A model generated the notes under the pieces. It saw only the letters and a program-made list of their open reading frames with translations, had not been told where the DNA came from and ran no database searches. DNA of 5,207 bases from Clostridia bacterium. GTDB taxonomy: Bacteria; Bacillota; Clostridia; Oscillospirales; CAG-272. Below are positions 1 to 5,168 of the stretch, in pieces; the stretch's first letter is position 1, and each line of letters begins with the position of its first letter. The DNA lies in assembly GCA_017453085.1 (NCBI GenBank), contig JAFTKV010000094.1, positions 1 to 5,207 of the forward strand, in the 5' to 3' direction. A program made the translations under genes and the position numbers.

Positions 1-21
1 ACCGTACTCGCCTACTCTCTG

Positions 22-846
22 TTAGACCGACAGACTCAGAACGACCATCTCGTCGGGGTAGACGACCTCCGCACCGTAGAGATGCAGACCCTTCACCGCA
101 TCGGCAAAGCGCTTTTCGGGACGGAATGCCTCCACGCTCTTCAGCTGCTCCGCAAAGGCGATGGCACGCTTGGTACGGGCGATGCAATGATAGTAGCCGT
201 CGGTTTTGACGATGTTGTTGGATACGTAGACCTCAAAGCCCACGAAATTGCCCAGGTAGCCGTTGTTCAGCGACTCGGCGTTGTCGGTACCGCTGAGGAT
301 CTTCGCCTTCAGGATCTGCGCTGCGATCTTGGGGGAAACCTCCAGCACCACCTCAGTGTTGCTGTTGACGTTCTTTTCCATCAGCAGCTGTCTTGCCCGT
401 ACCACCAGATCCACCATATCGTCGCTGGTAACGCCTTCCTTCGTAATCACGTTGCCTTCGGAGCACTTGGTGTAGAGGGAGTAGATATAGCGATCCGCTT
501 CCTCAGCCAGCGCACAGGCGGCTTCCTTCATAGCGGTCTTCATCAGATCGGGCTTCGCCTGAATGCGATCCACGTCGTCGATCTGGAAGCAGAACGCCTT
601 GGCGCGGTCAATGTTCAGGGTGACCGCCAGCTCCTCCTCCAGCTCCTCTGGATCCAGGATATCGGTATTGGCGGTGTAGTCGAACACGCTGACGCGGCCG
701 ATGGAATTGATCACCACGCTGTCGCCCAGGTTGCGGATTTCGCCCTCGAAATCGCGATTGCAGTGCATAACGCCCACGTATTCTCTGTCAAGGGACTGGA
801 GCAGAGTTTCGCTCCAAACGGTAGGAATAAAGTTTTTAGTTGCCAT
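22..846 (-). CDS. Major capsid (coat) protein, HK97 fold, P22-coat-like
   Basis: This 274-residue protein would form the icosahedral shell of the phage head. It opens with a short N-terminal arm (about 1-22, FIPTVWSETLLQSLDRE), the usual start of clostridial P22-type coat proteins. The segment FQIDDVDRIQAKPDLMK (about 87-103) leads into a long alanine-rich helix (to about 125) that I read as the spine helix. The segment around NGYLGNFVGFEVYVSNNI (195-212) and the terminal GLHLYGAEVVYPDE (253-266) match conserved parts of the family. There is no long cleavable delta domain at the N terminus, so a protease-independent head is likely. The ATG follows AAAGGAG (857-863) with a 10-base spacer. It is the last complete gene of the leftward operon here, 40 bases after the 120-residue gene. 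Family assignment rests on remembered motif patterns. Confidence 0.9.
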   Translation of the reverse strand: MATKNFIPTVWSETLLQSLDREYVGVMHCNRDFEGEIRNLGDSVVINSIGRVSVFDYTANTDILDPEELEEELAVTLNIDRAKAFCFQIDDVDRIQAKPDLMKTAMKEAACALAEEADRYIYSLYTKCSEGNVITKEGVTSDDMVDLVVRARQLLMEKNVNSNTEVVLEVSPKIAAQILKAKILSGTDNAESLNNGYLGNFVGFEVYVSNNIVKTDGYYHCIARTKRAIAFAEQLKSVEAFRPEKRFADAVKGLHLYGAEVVYPDEMVVLSLSV

Positions 847-873
847 ATGATCATTTCTCCTTTATCAATTCAA

Positions 874-901
874 ATTATGTATTGGCTTACCATTTTGAAA
901 A
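874..901 (-). promoter_or_regulatory. Possible weak internal promoter before the coat gene
   Basis: On the minus strand TTTTCA (901-896) and CATAAT (879-874) are separated by 16 bases, giving 4/6 and 5/6 matches to the sigma-A -35 and -10 hexamers. A start near 867 would give a very short leader carrying the coat ribosome-binding site. Extra transcription of the coat gene would make sense because hundreds of copies are needed per head. The -35 element lies inside the upstream coding sequence in an AT-rich patch, so chance is a serious alternative. Confidence 0.2.
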
Positions 902-1249
902 TCCTCGTTTGAGGCTGGCAAGCAAAGTGTGGTAGCGGCTCTTTACCTCCTTGGAGGTCATCCGCCGCATTTCGTCGATGGAGTAGAGTCTTTCACCCGC
1001 GGCACCCATCGGCACGCCGGGGGATTCTGCCATTGCTCGCTGATAAGCAGCTGCGGCAGTCTCACGGAGCTTTGCCCGCTGCTGCAGGTATTCCCCGTAA
1101 GCATCCGCCAACGGAATCGCCTGCAGACGGGCGCTCTCCTTGACCGCATCGGGCACCGAAGTCCACGGTACGTCGGGATAGCACAGGCAGAATGCCGACC
1201 GCTCGTCCGCCACCTCTCCGGGAAGGGTTTCACGGCACAGCTCATCCAT
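887..1249 (-). CDS. Hypothetical 120-aa phage head protein, scaffold-position candidate
   Basis: This small, charged, largely helical protein lies between portal and coat, the place where P22-like phages encode their scaffolding protein. Visible parts are YPDVPWTSVPDAVKE (24-38) with LADAYGEYLQQRAKLRE (47-63), a pattern I recall from small proteins at this locus in Gram-positive phages. An alanine-rich helix follows. The C-terminal block YSIDEMRRMTSKEVKSRYHT (89-108), then LLASLKRGFSKW, resembles a 'MS-EV---Y--I--S-K-W' ending of such proteins. The basic helical tail could contact the coat, as the P22 scaffold tail does, but that is inference. The start ATG at 1249 overlaps the portal end by 8 bases and follows a GGGGGA-like sequence (about 1257-1263). 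An in-frame ATG at 1273 has a poorer ribosome-binding site. At 120 residues it is much shorter than the P22 scaffold, so the role stays open. Confidence 0.75.
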   Translation of the reverse strand: MDELCRETLPGEVADERSAFCLCYPDVPWTSVPDAVKESARLQAIPLADAYGEYLQQRAKLRETAAAAYQRAMAESPGVPMGAAGERLYSIDEMRRMTSKEVKSRYHTLLASLKRGFSKW

Positions 1250-2795
1250 GGGCGATTCCCCCTTCGATGCCATCGGCAAGGTCGCCTCTGGCACGGGCGA
1301 GCAGCTTGTCCTTGTCGGTGAGGATCCCCTCCGGCAGACGCTCCAGATACTCGGCAAAGGTGATGTGTCCCGCCTCCAGCAGACTCTGCAAGGTAGAGAG
1401 CAGCATGGACTGGGAGAAGCGGCGGCTGGCACCGCTGTCTACATACACGCTGACCGAATCGGCAGGCAGAGCGGCCAGATCCAGGCTGACCGCACCGACA
1501 CCGTCGGCATAGCTGCGCAGGCTGGGGAAATACTCCCGCATCATCTCCAGCCAGATCAGTGCCAGCTCCTCCATGCAGGCGGCAATGCTCGCCCGCACCT
1601 GATCCAGCGGCACCTCTGCCATCTCACGGAGAGCGATGATAGCCGAGGTATTGTTGGGATCCGCCTCGCCCAGCACGATCTCGGTGGCACCGGTCAGCTC
1701 CTTGGTGTTCTCGATCACCGAGTCGATCAGCTCGCGGTAGCCGTCCTGCATCTCGCCCACGCCCAGCGTGGTAGCCACGTTCGACACGTCGCCGCCGGAC
1801 AGCACGCCGATCGCCTCGCCCACCTCGTTAGTCCACTCAGGGATCAGCCGCTTGTCGTAGATGACCTTGGAGAAGGCGGTGTCCACCATATGCTTCATCA
1901 GCATCGCGTAGGCCTTGTTCACGTACTTCTGATTCTGGATCAGCTCGGTGATGGGTGAGGAGCCGTGGAAGCTGTTCTTCACCCTGTCCCAATGGAACAT
2001 CGCAACGGGATAACGGCGCATTCCGGTGACAGCGGTGCGGATCACCGCCTCCCGAGTGCACTTCTCCCAACAGACGAAGCCGTCTGCATTCCGATAGAAT
2101 CGGATGAGATAGGTCGCCTTATCGCCGATCTCGCAGGAGGAGTAGTCTCCCGCACCGTCGTCATAATCCCGGTCGGGGCGGATCTTGTCCGCCTGATCGG
2201 CGGGCAGACCGGCGTCGATCGCCTCGCTGCGAAGCATATCTACCGACGTACGGCCGGACAGGATCAGCCACGCCTGGTGCTGGAGATCGTCGGAGTTCAT
2301 ATCCGCTGCAAACAAATTCACGCTATCCAGCGTAGTGGTTCGGATGTCTCCGGCAAAGTCTCCCGCACCGGGCAGGGTGGGATCAAAACAACAGTAGAAG
2401 ATACCGTCTCCCGAAAGGATCGCGTCGTACAGCGCACGGCGCAGGACGGTGTCCATCCCGCTCTGCTTCCAACGGCAGGCGGTGACGCGGTTCAGTGCCT
2501 CCAGCGTCTCTTCCCGCAGACGGGTGTCGTCGCTGGGATCGGCGTATGGGATCCCCATATCGTCGTAGCGGACGGTCAGCTTGTAGCTGAGCACCGCGCT
2601 GATCAGATAGGATCCGATCCGCTTGATGAGATTGAAGACGGGGGTAGGCAGCCCGCCCGCATCCACACCCTTCCACTGTTCGCCGCGGTAGAAGCGCTCG
2701 TTCTCATCCACACGGTTGTAAAGACCGATGATCCGCTTGTACGCCCGCCCTTCCTCGTACTGCTTCCAGGCAGTAGTCAAATTTCGATTTTTCAT
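1242..2795 (-). CDS. Phage portal protein, P22-like
   Basis: The portal forms the dodecameric ring at one capsid vertex through which the terminase pumps DNA and to which the tail joins. The 517-residue product has the hallmarks of the P22-like portals of clostridial phages. These are an N-terminal helix ending in ENERFYRGEQW (31-41), then the block NLIKRIGSYLISAVLSYKL (55-73). The core signature FHWDRVKNSFHGSSPITELI (267-286) with NQKYVNKAYAMLMKH follows, and then ELTGATEIVLGEADPNNTSA (366-385) with a REMAEVPLDQVR helix, probably near the channel. The length is within the usual range for portals without a large C-terminal barrel. The ATG is preceded by AAAGGA (2803-2808) with a 7-base spacer. 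It follows the small membrane protein gene after 52 bases, and its 3' end overlaps the next gene by 8 bases, so the two are probably coupled. Confidence 0.93.
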   Translation of the reverse strand: MKNRNLTTAWKQYEEGRAYKRIIGLYNRVDENERFYRGEQWKGVDAGGLPTPVFNLIKRIGSYLISAVLSYKLTVRYDDMGIPYADPSDDTRLREETLEALNRVTACRWKQSGMDTVLRRALYDAILSGDGIFYCCFDPTLPGAGDFAGDIRTTTLDSVNLFAADMNSDDLQHQAWLILSGRTSVDMLRSEAIDAGLPADQADKIRPDRDYDDGAGDYSSCEIGDKATYLIRFYRNADGFVCWEKCTREAVIRTAVTGMRRYPVAMFHWDRVKNSFHGSSPITELIQNQKYVNKAYAMLMKHMVDTAFSKVIYDKRLIPEWTNEVGEAIGVLSGGDVSNVATTLGVGEMQDGYRELIDSVIENTKELTGATEIVLGEADPNNTSAIIALREMAEVPLDQVRASIAACMEELALIWLEMMREYFPSLRSYADGVGAVSLDLAALPADSVSVYVDSGASRRFSQSMLLSTLQSLLEAGHITFAEYLERLPEGILTDKDKLLARARGDLADGIEGGIAHG

Positions 2796-2825
2796 ACCAA
2801 ATTCCTTTCATTTCAGTTGATTTCG

Positions 2826-2846
2826 GGGAGGGCGCACGCCGCTCCC
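2826..2846 (-). other. GC-rich intercistronic hairpin
   Basis: Between the small membrane protein and portal genes the transcript can fold GGGAG(C)GGC-GTGC-GCCCTCCC: 5 base pairs, a one-base bulge, 3 base pairs and a 4-base loop. It begins one base after the upstream stop codon. No T-run follows, so it is not a standard terminator. It may act as an RNA-stability or processing element, or damp read-through into portal. That role is inference. Confidence 0.35.
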
Positions 2847-2847
2847 A

Positions 2848-2994
2848 TTAATGTTTGAGCAGCCTTAAAAAGCTGTCAGCGGTAGACGTCGGTCTTTTCC
2901 GACGGCGGAGCCTGCAAAGCCCCAGCCCGATGGCAAAGCCGACCGCCATTCCTGCCGCCGTGCAGGCTGCGGCAAGCCAAACGATCTCGGTCAC
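2848..2994 (-). CDS. Small single-span membrane protein (48 aa, GTG start) between terL and portal
   Basis: A 48-codon gene reads GTG ACC GAG ATC GTT TGG ... and ends with TAA at 2850-2848. The product starts MTEIVWLAAACTAAGMAVGF. Residues about 4-27 form one uninterrupted hydrophobic, Ala/Gly-rich segment, followed at once by RLRRRKRP and a short polar tail ending RLLKH. The positive-inside rule predicts the N terminus outside and the basic C terminus in the cytoplasm. Evidence for a real gene: a perfect AGGAGG at 3001-3006 with a 6-base spacer, an in-frame TGA not far upstream with no ATG between, and a fit into an otherwise unexplained 250-base gap in a packed operon. The function is unknown. 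Membrane anchoring of packaging, a holin-like accessory or a superinfection role are all possible, and nothing in the sequence chooses among them. Confidence 0.65.
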   Translation of the reverse strand: MTEIVWLAAACTAAGMAVGFAIGLGLCRLRRRKRPTSTADSFLRLLKH

Positions 2995-3001
2995 GGTGAC
3001 C
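2989..3001. repeat. 13-base palindrome over the GTG start codon
   Basis: GGTCAC-G-GTGACC is a perfect 6+6 inverted repeat with a one-base centre. One arm contains the GTG start of the small membrane protein and the other abuts its AGGAGG. In RNA the outer GGTC/GACC pairs could close over a 5-base loop holding the start codon, which might restrain translation. It could also simply reflect GC-rich codon use. Confidence 0.4.
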
Positions 3002-3006
3002 CTCCT
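3001..3006 (-). promoter_or_regulatory. Ribosome-binding site that fixes the GTG start of the small membrane protein
   Basis: AGGAGG on the minus strand is a full match to the anti-Shine-Dalgarno core and lies 6 bases before the GTG. It is the strongest ribosome-binding site in the leftward operon and is the main reason for accepting the non-ATG start. Confidence 0.7.
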
Positions 3007-3045
3007 CTCGTCGATGATTCACAGCCAAGGAAAATTCGGAGAGGA

Positions 3046-4380
3046 TCAGTCCCGCAAGATCCCCCGTCGGGGATCCCGAACCCGATCCACGGGGCGATCG
3101 CCCACGGGAACCGCCATCAGAGCGTAGCGCAGTGCTTCGGGAAAGTGTGTAACTGCGTGGGGCTCCGAGGAGGCGTCCTCGGGACGGTGCTTGTCGTGGA
3201 GCAATGCAGGCAGCGTGCGGATCAGCTCGGTGCAGGTGGAGAAAATCTGGAGCCGCGGTCTCCCCTCTCCTTGCCTGCACAGATACTCCCGCAGGTTGCG
3301 CCAGCCCATGACCCGTCGGTCATCCGCCTTGATCAGATTGGGGAAGTCCTTCACACCGCTCATCACGGCAACGCCCGCAAGTCCCGTGTCCTGACGGCGG
3401 TTCCACAGATCGGGGGAGGCGGCGAAATAGTCGATTTCCTTCGCGCCCTCCCCCGCCTCGGCAACCGCTTTGGCGGCGGCGGTGAGGGTCAGCCCCGATC
3501 TGCCGTACTCCCGATAAATATACACCGTTCCCGTTTGGGGATCCTGTGCCGCCCAGAGTGCCGCCAGCATATCAAATCCGTAGTCCAGCCCGCCGAAGCG
3601 CCGCCAATTCTTGGGAATCTCGAAGGGCTCGCACACGTGCTGCTGTCGGGAAAATTCAGGGAAGAACTGCCCCTCGAACACGTCCCAGCTGCCGTCCAGC
3701 CATGCCCGCCGCAGAGTATCGGGCAGGGACTGCAAGCCTGCAACGTACGCGGGATCCTTTTCCAGAAGCACTTGATTGTCGTACACCCCCGCAGGGATGA
3801 AGGCGTAGTCGGCAGGATCCTCTCCCTCACGGAAGAGACGGTCGACGAATAATCGCTTTACCCAGGCATGTCCCACCCCACCGGGATTACAGGTGAGATA
3901 GAAGCGTTTTGGAAAGCGATTGGCGCCTCTCAGACAGGCTTTGAAGGTAGAAAATTGAAATTCCGTCAGCTGCGTGGCTTCGTCCAGCGCGATGATGTCG
4001 TACTCCTGCCCCTGATAGCGGAGCACGTCCCGCTCGTTATCGCAGTAGCCCAGTACGATGCGACTGCCGCCGGGGAAGGTGAAGGTGTGGGTGGACTCCT
4101 TGTAGACCACCGCCTCTCCCAGCTGCGACAGGAGCGGATAGAGGTGATTCTCCCTCAGTTCGGGGAGCGAGCGGCGCACCAAGAGGCAGGTGATCCCGGG
4201 GTAGTGGAAGCAGAGCAGGATCAGCTTTCTCCGCAGTGCCCAGGACTTCCCTCCCCCTCTTGCGCCGCCGTAAGCGGTATAGCGGGCGCGGGAGGCAAAA
4301 AAGCGGGCTTGCTTTTCGGAGGGCTTTCCCGAAAGGCGCACCACCGTCTCGCGGGGCTTTTTCTTAGAGCGCGTCGCCAT
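3046..4380 (-). CDS. terL: Terminase large subunit (packaging ATPase and nuclease)
   Basis: This motor protein cuts concatemeric phage DNA and drives it into the procapsid through the portal. The 444-residue sequence shows an N-terminal ATPase: Walker A GGARGGGKS (38-46), Walker B YDIIALDE (127-134, acidic pair D133-E134) and the coupling motif LTCNP (162-166). The C-terminal RNase H-like nuclease has GGLDYGFD (263-270, D266), an acidic residue in YFAASPDLWNRR (D324) and THFPEALRYA near the end. In the last motif a glutamate (E415) stands where many relatives have aspartate. The length is normal for a terminase. The ATG overlaps terS by 17 bases. An in-frame TGA lies six codons upstream with no other start between, so the start is secure, yet no Shine-Dalgarno is visible before it. 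Translation is probably coupled to terS. Confidence 0.97.
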   Translation of the reverse strand: MATRSKKKPRETVVRLSGKPSEKQARFFASRARYTAYGGARGGGKSWALRRKLILLCFHYPGITCLLVRRSLPELRENHLYPLLSQLGEAVVYKESTHTFTFPGGSRIVLGYCDNERDVLRYQGQEYDIIALDEATQLTEFQFSTFKACLRGANRFPKRFYLTCNPGGVGHAWVKRLFVDRLFREGEDPADYAFIPAGVYDNQVLLEKDPAYVAGLQSLPDTLRRAWLDGSWDVFEGQFFPEFSRQQHVCEPFEIPKNWRRFGGLDYGFDMLAALWAAQDPQTGTVYIYREYGRSGLTLTAAAKAVAEAGEGAKEIDYFAASPDLWNRRQDTGLAGVAVMSGVKDFPNLIKADDRRVMGWRNLREYLCRQGEGRPRLQIFSTCTELIRTLPALLHDKHRPEDASSEPHAVTHFPEALRYALMAVPVGDRPVDRVRDPRRGILRD

Positions 4381-4741
4381 CGTCGTGGCAGGTAATCAGT
4401 CGAACGGTGTCGCCGCCCGACTCCTCCTGTCCCTCGCCCACGGAGCGGTTGAACTCTGCCAGGAAGGACATATTCGCCGCCGAGTTGGACATCTTGGTGT
4501 TCAGCGCTTCGTCCAGGAAGGTGGACTGTGCGATGTCGTACATCAGCGGGTAGGTGACCTTCAGCCTTGCAAAGCCCTCTCGCGAGATCCCGCAGAAGCG
4601 GCAGAAGCCTGCGGCATTGGGCAGACGGCGGGTCTTTTCGTCCTCGCCCGGCTTGTTGCAATGCTTGATGTAGCTTTTCAGCTTTCGGCGGAAGACCGCC
4701 TCGGTTTCGAAAACGGCGTTTTCGGTGTGAATGGATTCCAT
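4364..4741 (-). CDS. terS: Terminase small subunit (DNA recognition)
   Basis: The small terminase is an oligomeric ring that recognises the packaging site on viral DNA and hands it to TerL. The 125-residue product has a helical N-terminal stretch and a helix-turn-helix-like part around NAAGFCRFCGISREGFARLK (42-61). TYPLMYDIAQSTFLDEALNT (63-82), probably an oligomerisation helix, follows, and then an acidic, flexible tail (QEESGGD, DDGD) that could contact TerL or the portal. The size and its place directly before terL are typical. The pattern recalls the gp3-type DNA-packaging family, but I cannot confirm this without a profile search. The ATG follows AAAGGAG (4751-4757) with a 9-base spacer. 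It is the first gene of the leftward operon and lies about 52 bases after the proposed transcription start. Confidence 0.82.
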   Translation of the reverse strand: MESIHTENAVFETEAVFRRKLKSYIKHCNKPGEDEKTRRLPNAAGFCRFCGISREGFARLKVTYPLMYDIAQSTFLDEALNTKMSNSAANMSFLAEFNRSVGEGQEESGGDTVRLITCHDDGDAL

Positions 4742-4799
4742 TTGGATCCTCTCCTTTCAATTTTCATCAGTTTTGGGGATTTCCCTTGGCTGTGAGCTG

Positions 4800-4808
4800 A
4801 GTATAACA
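4800..4808 (-). promoter_or_regulatory. Extended -10 promoter for the leftward packaging operon
   Basis: On the minus strand TGTTATACT gives a TGn extension followed by TATACT, a 5/6 match to the -10 consensus. There is no good -35 at 16-18 bases, which is normal for extended -10 promoters or for a promoter helped by an activator. Transcription would start near 4793 and leave a leader of about 52 bases before the terS ATG. Confidence 0.5.
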
Positions 4809-4848
4809 CACCCCGACCGTATGAAACAGTTGCAATTTGTATTAACTT

Positions 4849-4862
4849 TGAACATTTGTTCG
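4849..4862. promoter_or_regulatory. LexA/DinR-type SOS box
   Basis: Read on the minus strand, CGAACAAATGTTCA contains the exact dyad GAAC-N4-GTTC. It matches the Gram-positive LexA consensus CGAACRNRYGTTYC at 13 of 14 positions; only the last base differs. It lies between the divergent transcription units, centred about 60 bases upstream of the proposed terS transcription start and about 100 bases upstream of the rightward -35. LexA or a phage repressor with similar specificity could bind here. The match is seen; the regulation is inferred, and the position is not the classical one overlapping a -10 or -35 element. Confidence 0.55.
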
Positions 4863-4931
4863 TTTTTTCGAGAAGTTTTTTCACCCGAAATCGAACGAAG
4901 CTGGTGCATTGCTGAAAATAAAAGTAAATTT

Positions 4932-4959
4932 TTTCTACCCTCAGAAAAACCATTGACAA
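4932..4959 (-). promoter_or_regulatory. Possible second leftward promoter sharing the rightward -35
   Basis: TTGTCA (4959-4954) and TAGAAA (4937-4932) on the minus strand are spaced 16 bases apart and match the -35 and -10 hexamers at 5/6 and 4/6. The -35 is almost exactly the complement of the rightward TTGACA, so only one polymerase could occupy the site at a time. A transcript from here would run through the LexA-like box before terS, making that box a possible roadblock. The -10 is weak. Confidence 0.25.
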
Positions 4960-4981
4960 AACTGCAAAAAACTGCTATACT
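4953..4981 (+). promoter_or_regulatory. Strong sigma-A-type rightward promoter
   Basis: TTGACA (4953-4958) and TATACT (4976-4981) are separated by exactly 17 bases: a 6/6 -35 and a 5/6 -10. The upstream DNA is A/T-rich. The spacer contains a direct repeat AAACTGC (4959-4965 and 4969-4975) with a 10-base period, one helical turn, which could be a repressor site. The predicted start is about 4988, just ahead of the structured RNA. Confidence 0.85.
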
Positions 4982-5014
4982 GTAATCAAGAAAGAAATCT
5001 GACCGTACTTGGAG

Positions 5015-5071
5015 AAGTCACCGATCAGAAACAAAGCGCAGAGTGCCCGGGACAACACCAAGTCACGGATC
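5015..5071 (+). repeat. Two near-identical 12-base direct repeats inside the small RNA
   Basis: AAGTCACCGATC (5015-5026) and AAGTCACGGATC (5060-5071) differ at one base and start 45 bases apart. Each can pair with the same upstream segment around 5003-5010, the second much better than the first. They could also be protein-binding sites on DNA. Confidence 0.7.
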
Positions 5072-5085
5072 GCTCTGCGCTTTTT
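5035..5085 (+). terminator. Intrinsic terminator
   Basis: AGCGCAGAG (5035-5043) pairs perfectly with CTCTGCGCT (5073-5081), extendable inward by a G-U and a G-C pair. Five T residues (5081-5085) follow immediately, the first belonging to the stem. The stem is GC-rich. The unusually large loop of about 25 bases contains the second 12-base repeat. Confidence 0.8.
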
Positions 5086-5103
5086 GCGTGGCAAATGATG
5101 ATA

Positions 5104-5124
5104 TTTGTAAACAAATTGTAAACA
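5104..5124 (+). repeat. Tandem TTGTAAACA direct repeats, possible operator
   Basis: TTGTAAACA occurs at 5105-5113 and 5116-5124, an 11-base period that places both on the same face of the helix. The first copy also sits in a small dyad, TTTGT-AA-ACAAA (5104-5115). Placed some 75-95 bases before the rightward start codon, these look like a binding site for a regulator of that gene. The regulator cannot be named. Confidence 0.4.
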
Positions 5125-5138
5125 CAGCAAAAGCTGTG
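5123..5138. repeat. Perfect inverted repeat CACAGC-AAAA-GCTGTG
   Basis: Two 6-base arms flank an AAAA centre. It may be an operator dyad or an RNA hairpin upstream of the rightward gene. It is not followed by a T-run directly, so it is not a clear terminator. Confidence 0.45.
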
Positions 5139-5159
5139 AAAGATTTTGTTGCTTTGATT

Positions 5160-5168
5160 TGTTATATG
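5160..5168 (+). promoter_or_regulatory. Possible extended -10 promoter of the rightward gene
   Basis: TGTTATATG gives a TGn extension and a 4/6 -10 hexamer (TATATG). Transcription would start near 5175 and leave a 23-base leader containing the ribosome-binding site. No good -35 is present; the repeats just upstream could bind an activator or repressor. Confidence 0.3.

Larger units (their letters stand above)
4988..5085 (+). ncRNA. Structured small RNA or attenuated leader with alternative folds
   Basis: A roughly 98-nt transcript would run from the strong promoter to the intrinsic terminator. It holds no ATG and no ribosome-binding site serving an open frame. One fold is a local hairpin: 4998-5002 with 5025-5029, CG with CG, and ACTT (5007-5010) with AAGT (5015-5018), capped by a GGAG tetraloop. 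In the other, 5003-5012 pairs with 5058-5068 in ten Watson-Crick pairs and one bulged C. The distant partner lies in the terminator loop, so this fold makes an H-type pseudoknot with the terminator stem. The RNA could be a free regulatory RNA, or a leader controlling read-through to the gene at 5198. I do not recognise a known RNA family. The 5' end is inferred from the promoter. Confidence 0.6.

Noticed and set aside
82..912. Long plus-strand open frame (276 codons) opposite the coat gene, and similar long antisense frames opposite portal and terL (for example 1965-2858 and 3145-3852)
   Set aside because: They mirror the GC-rich, codon-biased minus-strand genes, lack convincing ribosome-binding sites and encode low-complexity, His/Gln/Gly-rich sequence with no recognisable family. 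The minus-strand products are clear phage proteins.
887..1432. Longer, 181-residue version of the 120-aa protein starting at 1432
   Set aside because: It would overlap portal by 190 bases and adds a Pro/Ser/Arg-rich stretch that reads as out-of-frame portal sequence. The ATG at 1249 has a better ribosome-binding site and the usual short overlap.
2876..3280. Minus-strand 134-codon frame across the terL-portal gap
   Set aside because: It runs far into terL out of frame, is Arg-rich with no domain, and has no ribosome-binding site. The 48-aa GTG gene in another frame explains the gap better.
4678..4959. Minus-strand 93-codon frame running from the control region into terS
   Set aside because: It overlaps the strong promoter and terS in another frame and has no Shine-Dalgarno before its ATG.
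5095..5121. Eight-codon leader peptide ATG ATG ATA ... TAA after the terminator
   Set aside because: There is no Shine-Dalgarno, no run of regulatory codons, and no following terminator that would make an attenuation mechanism.
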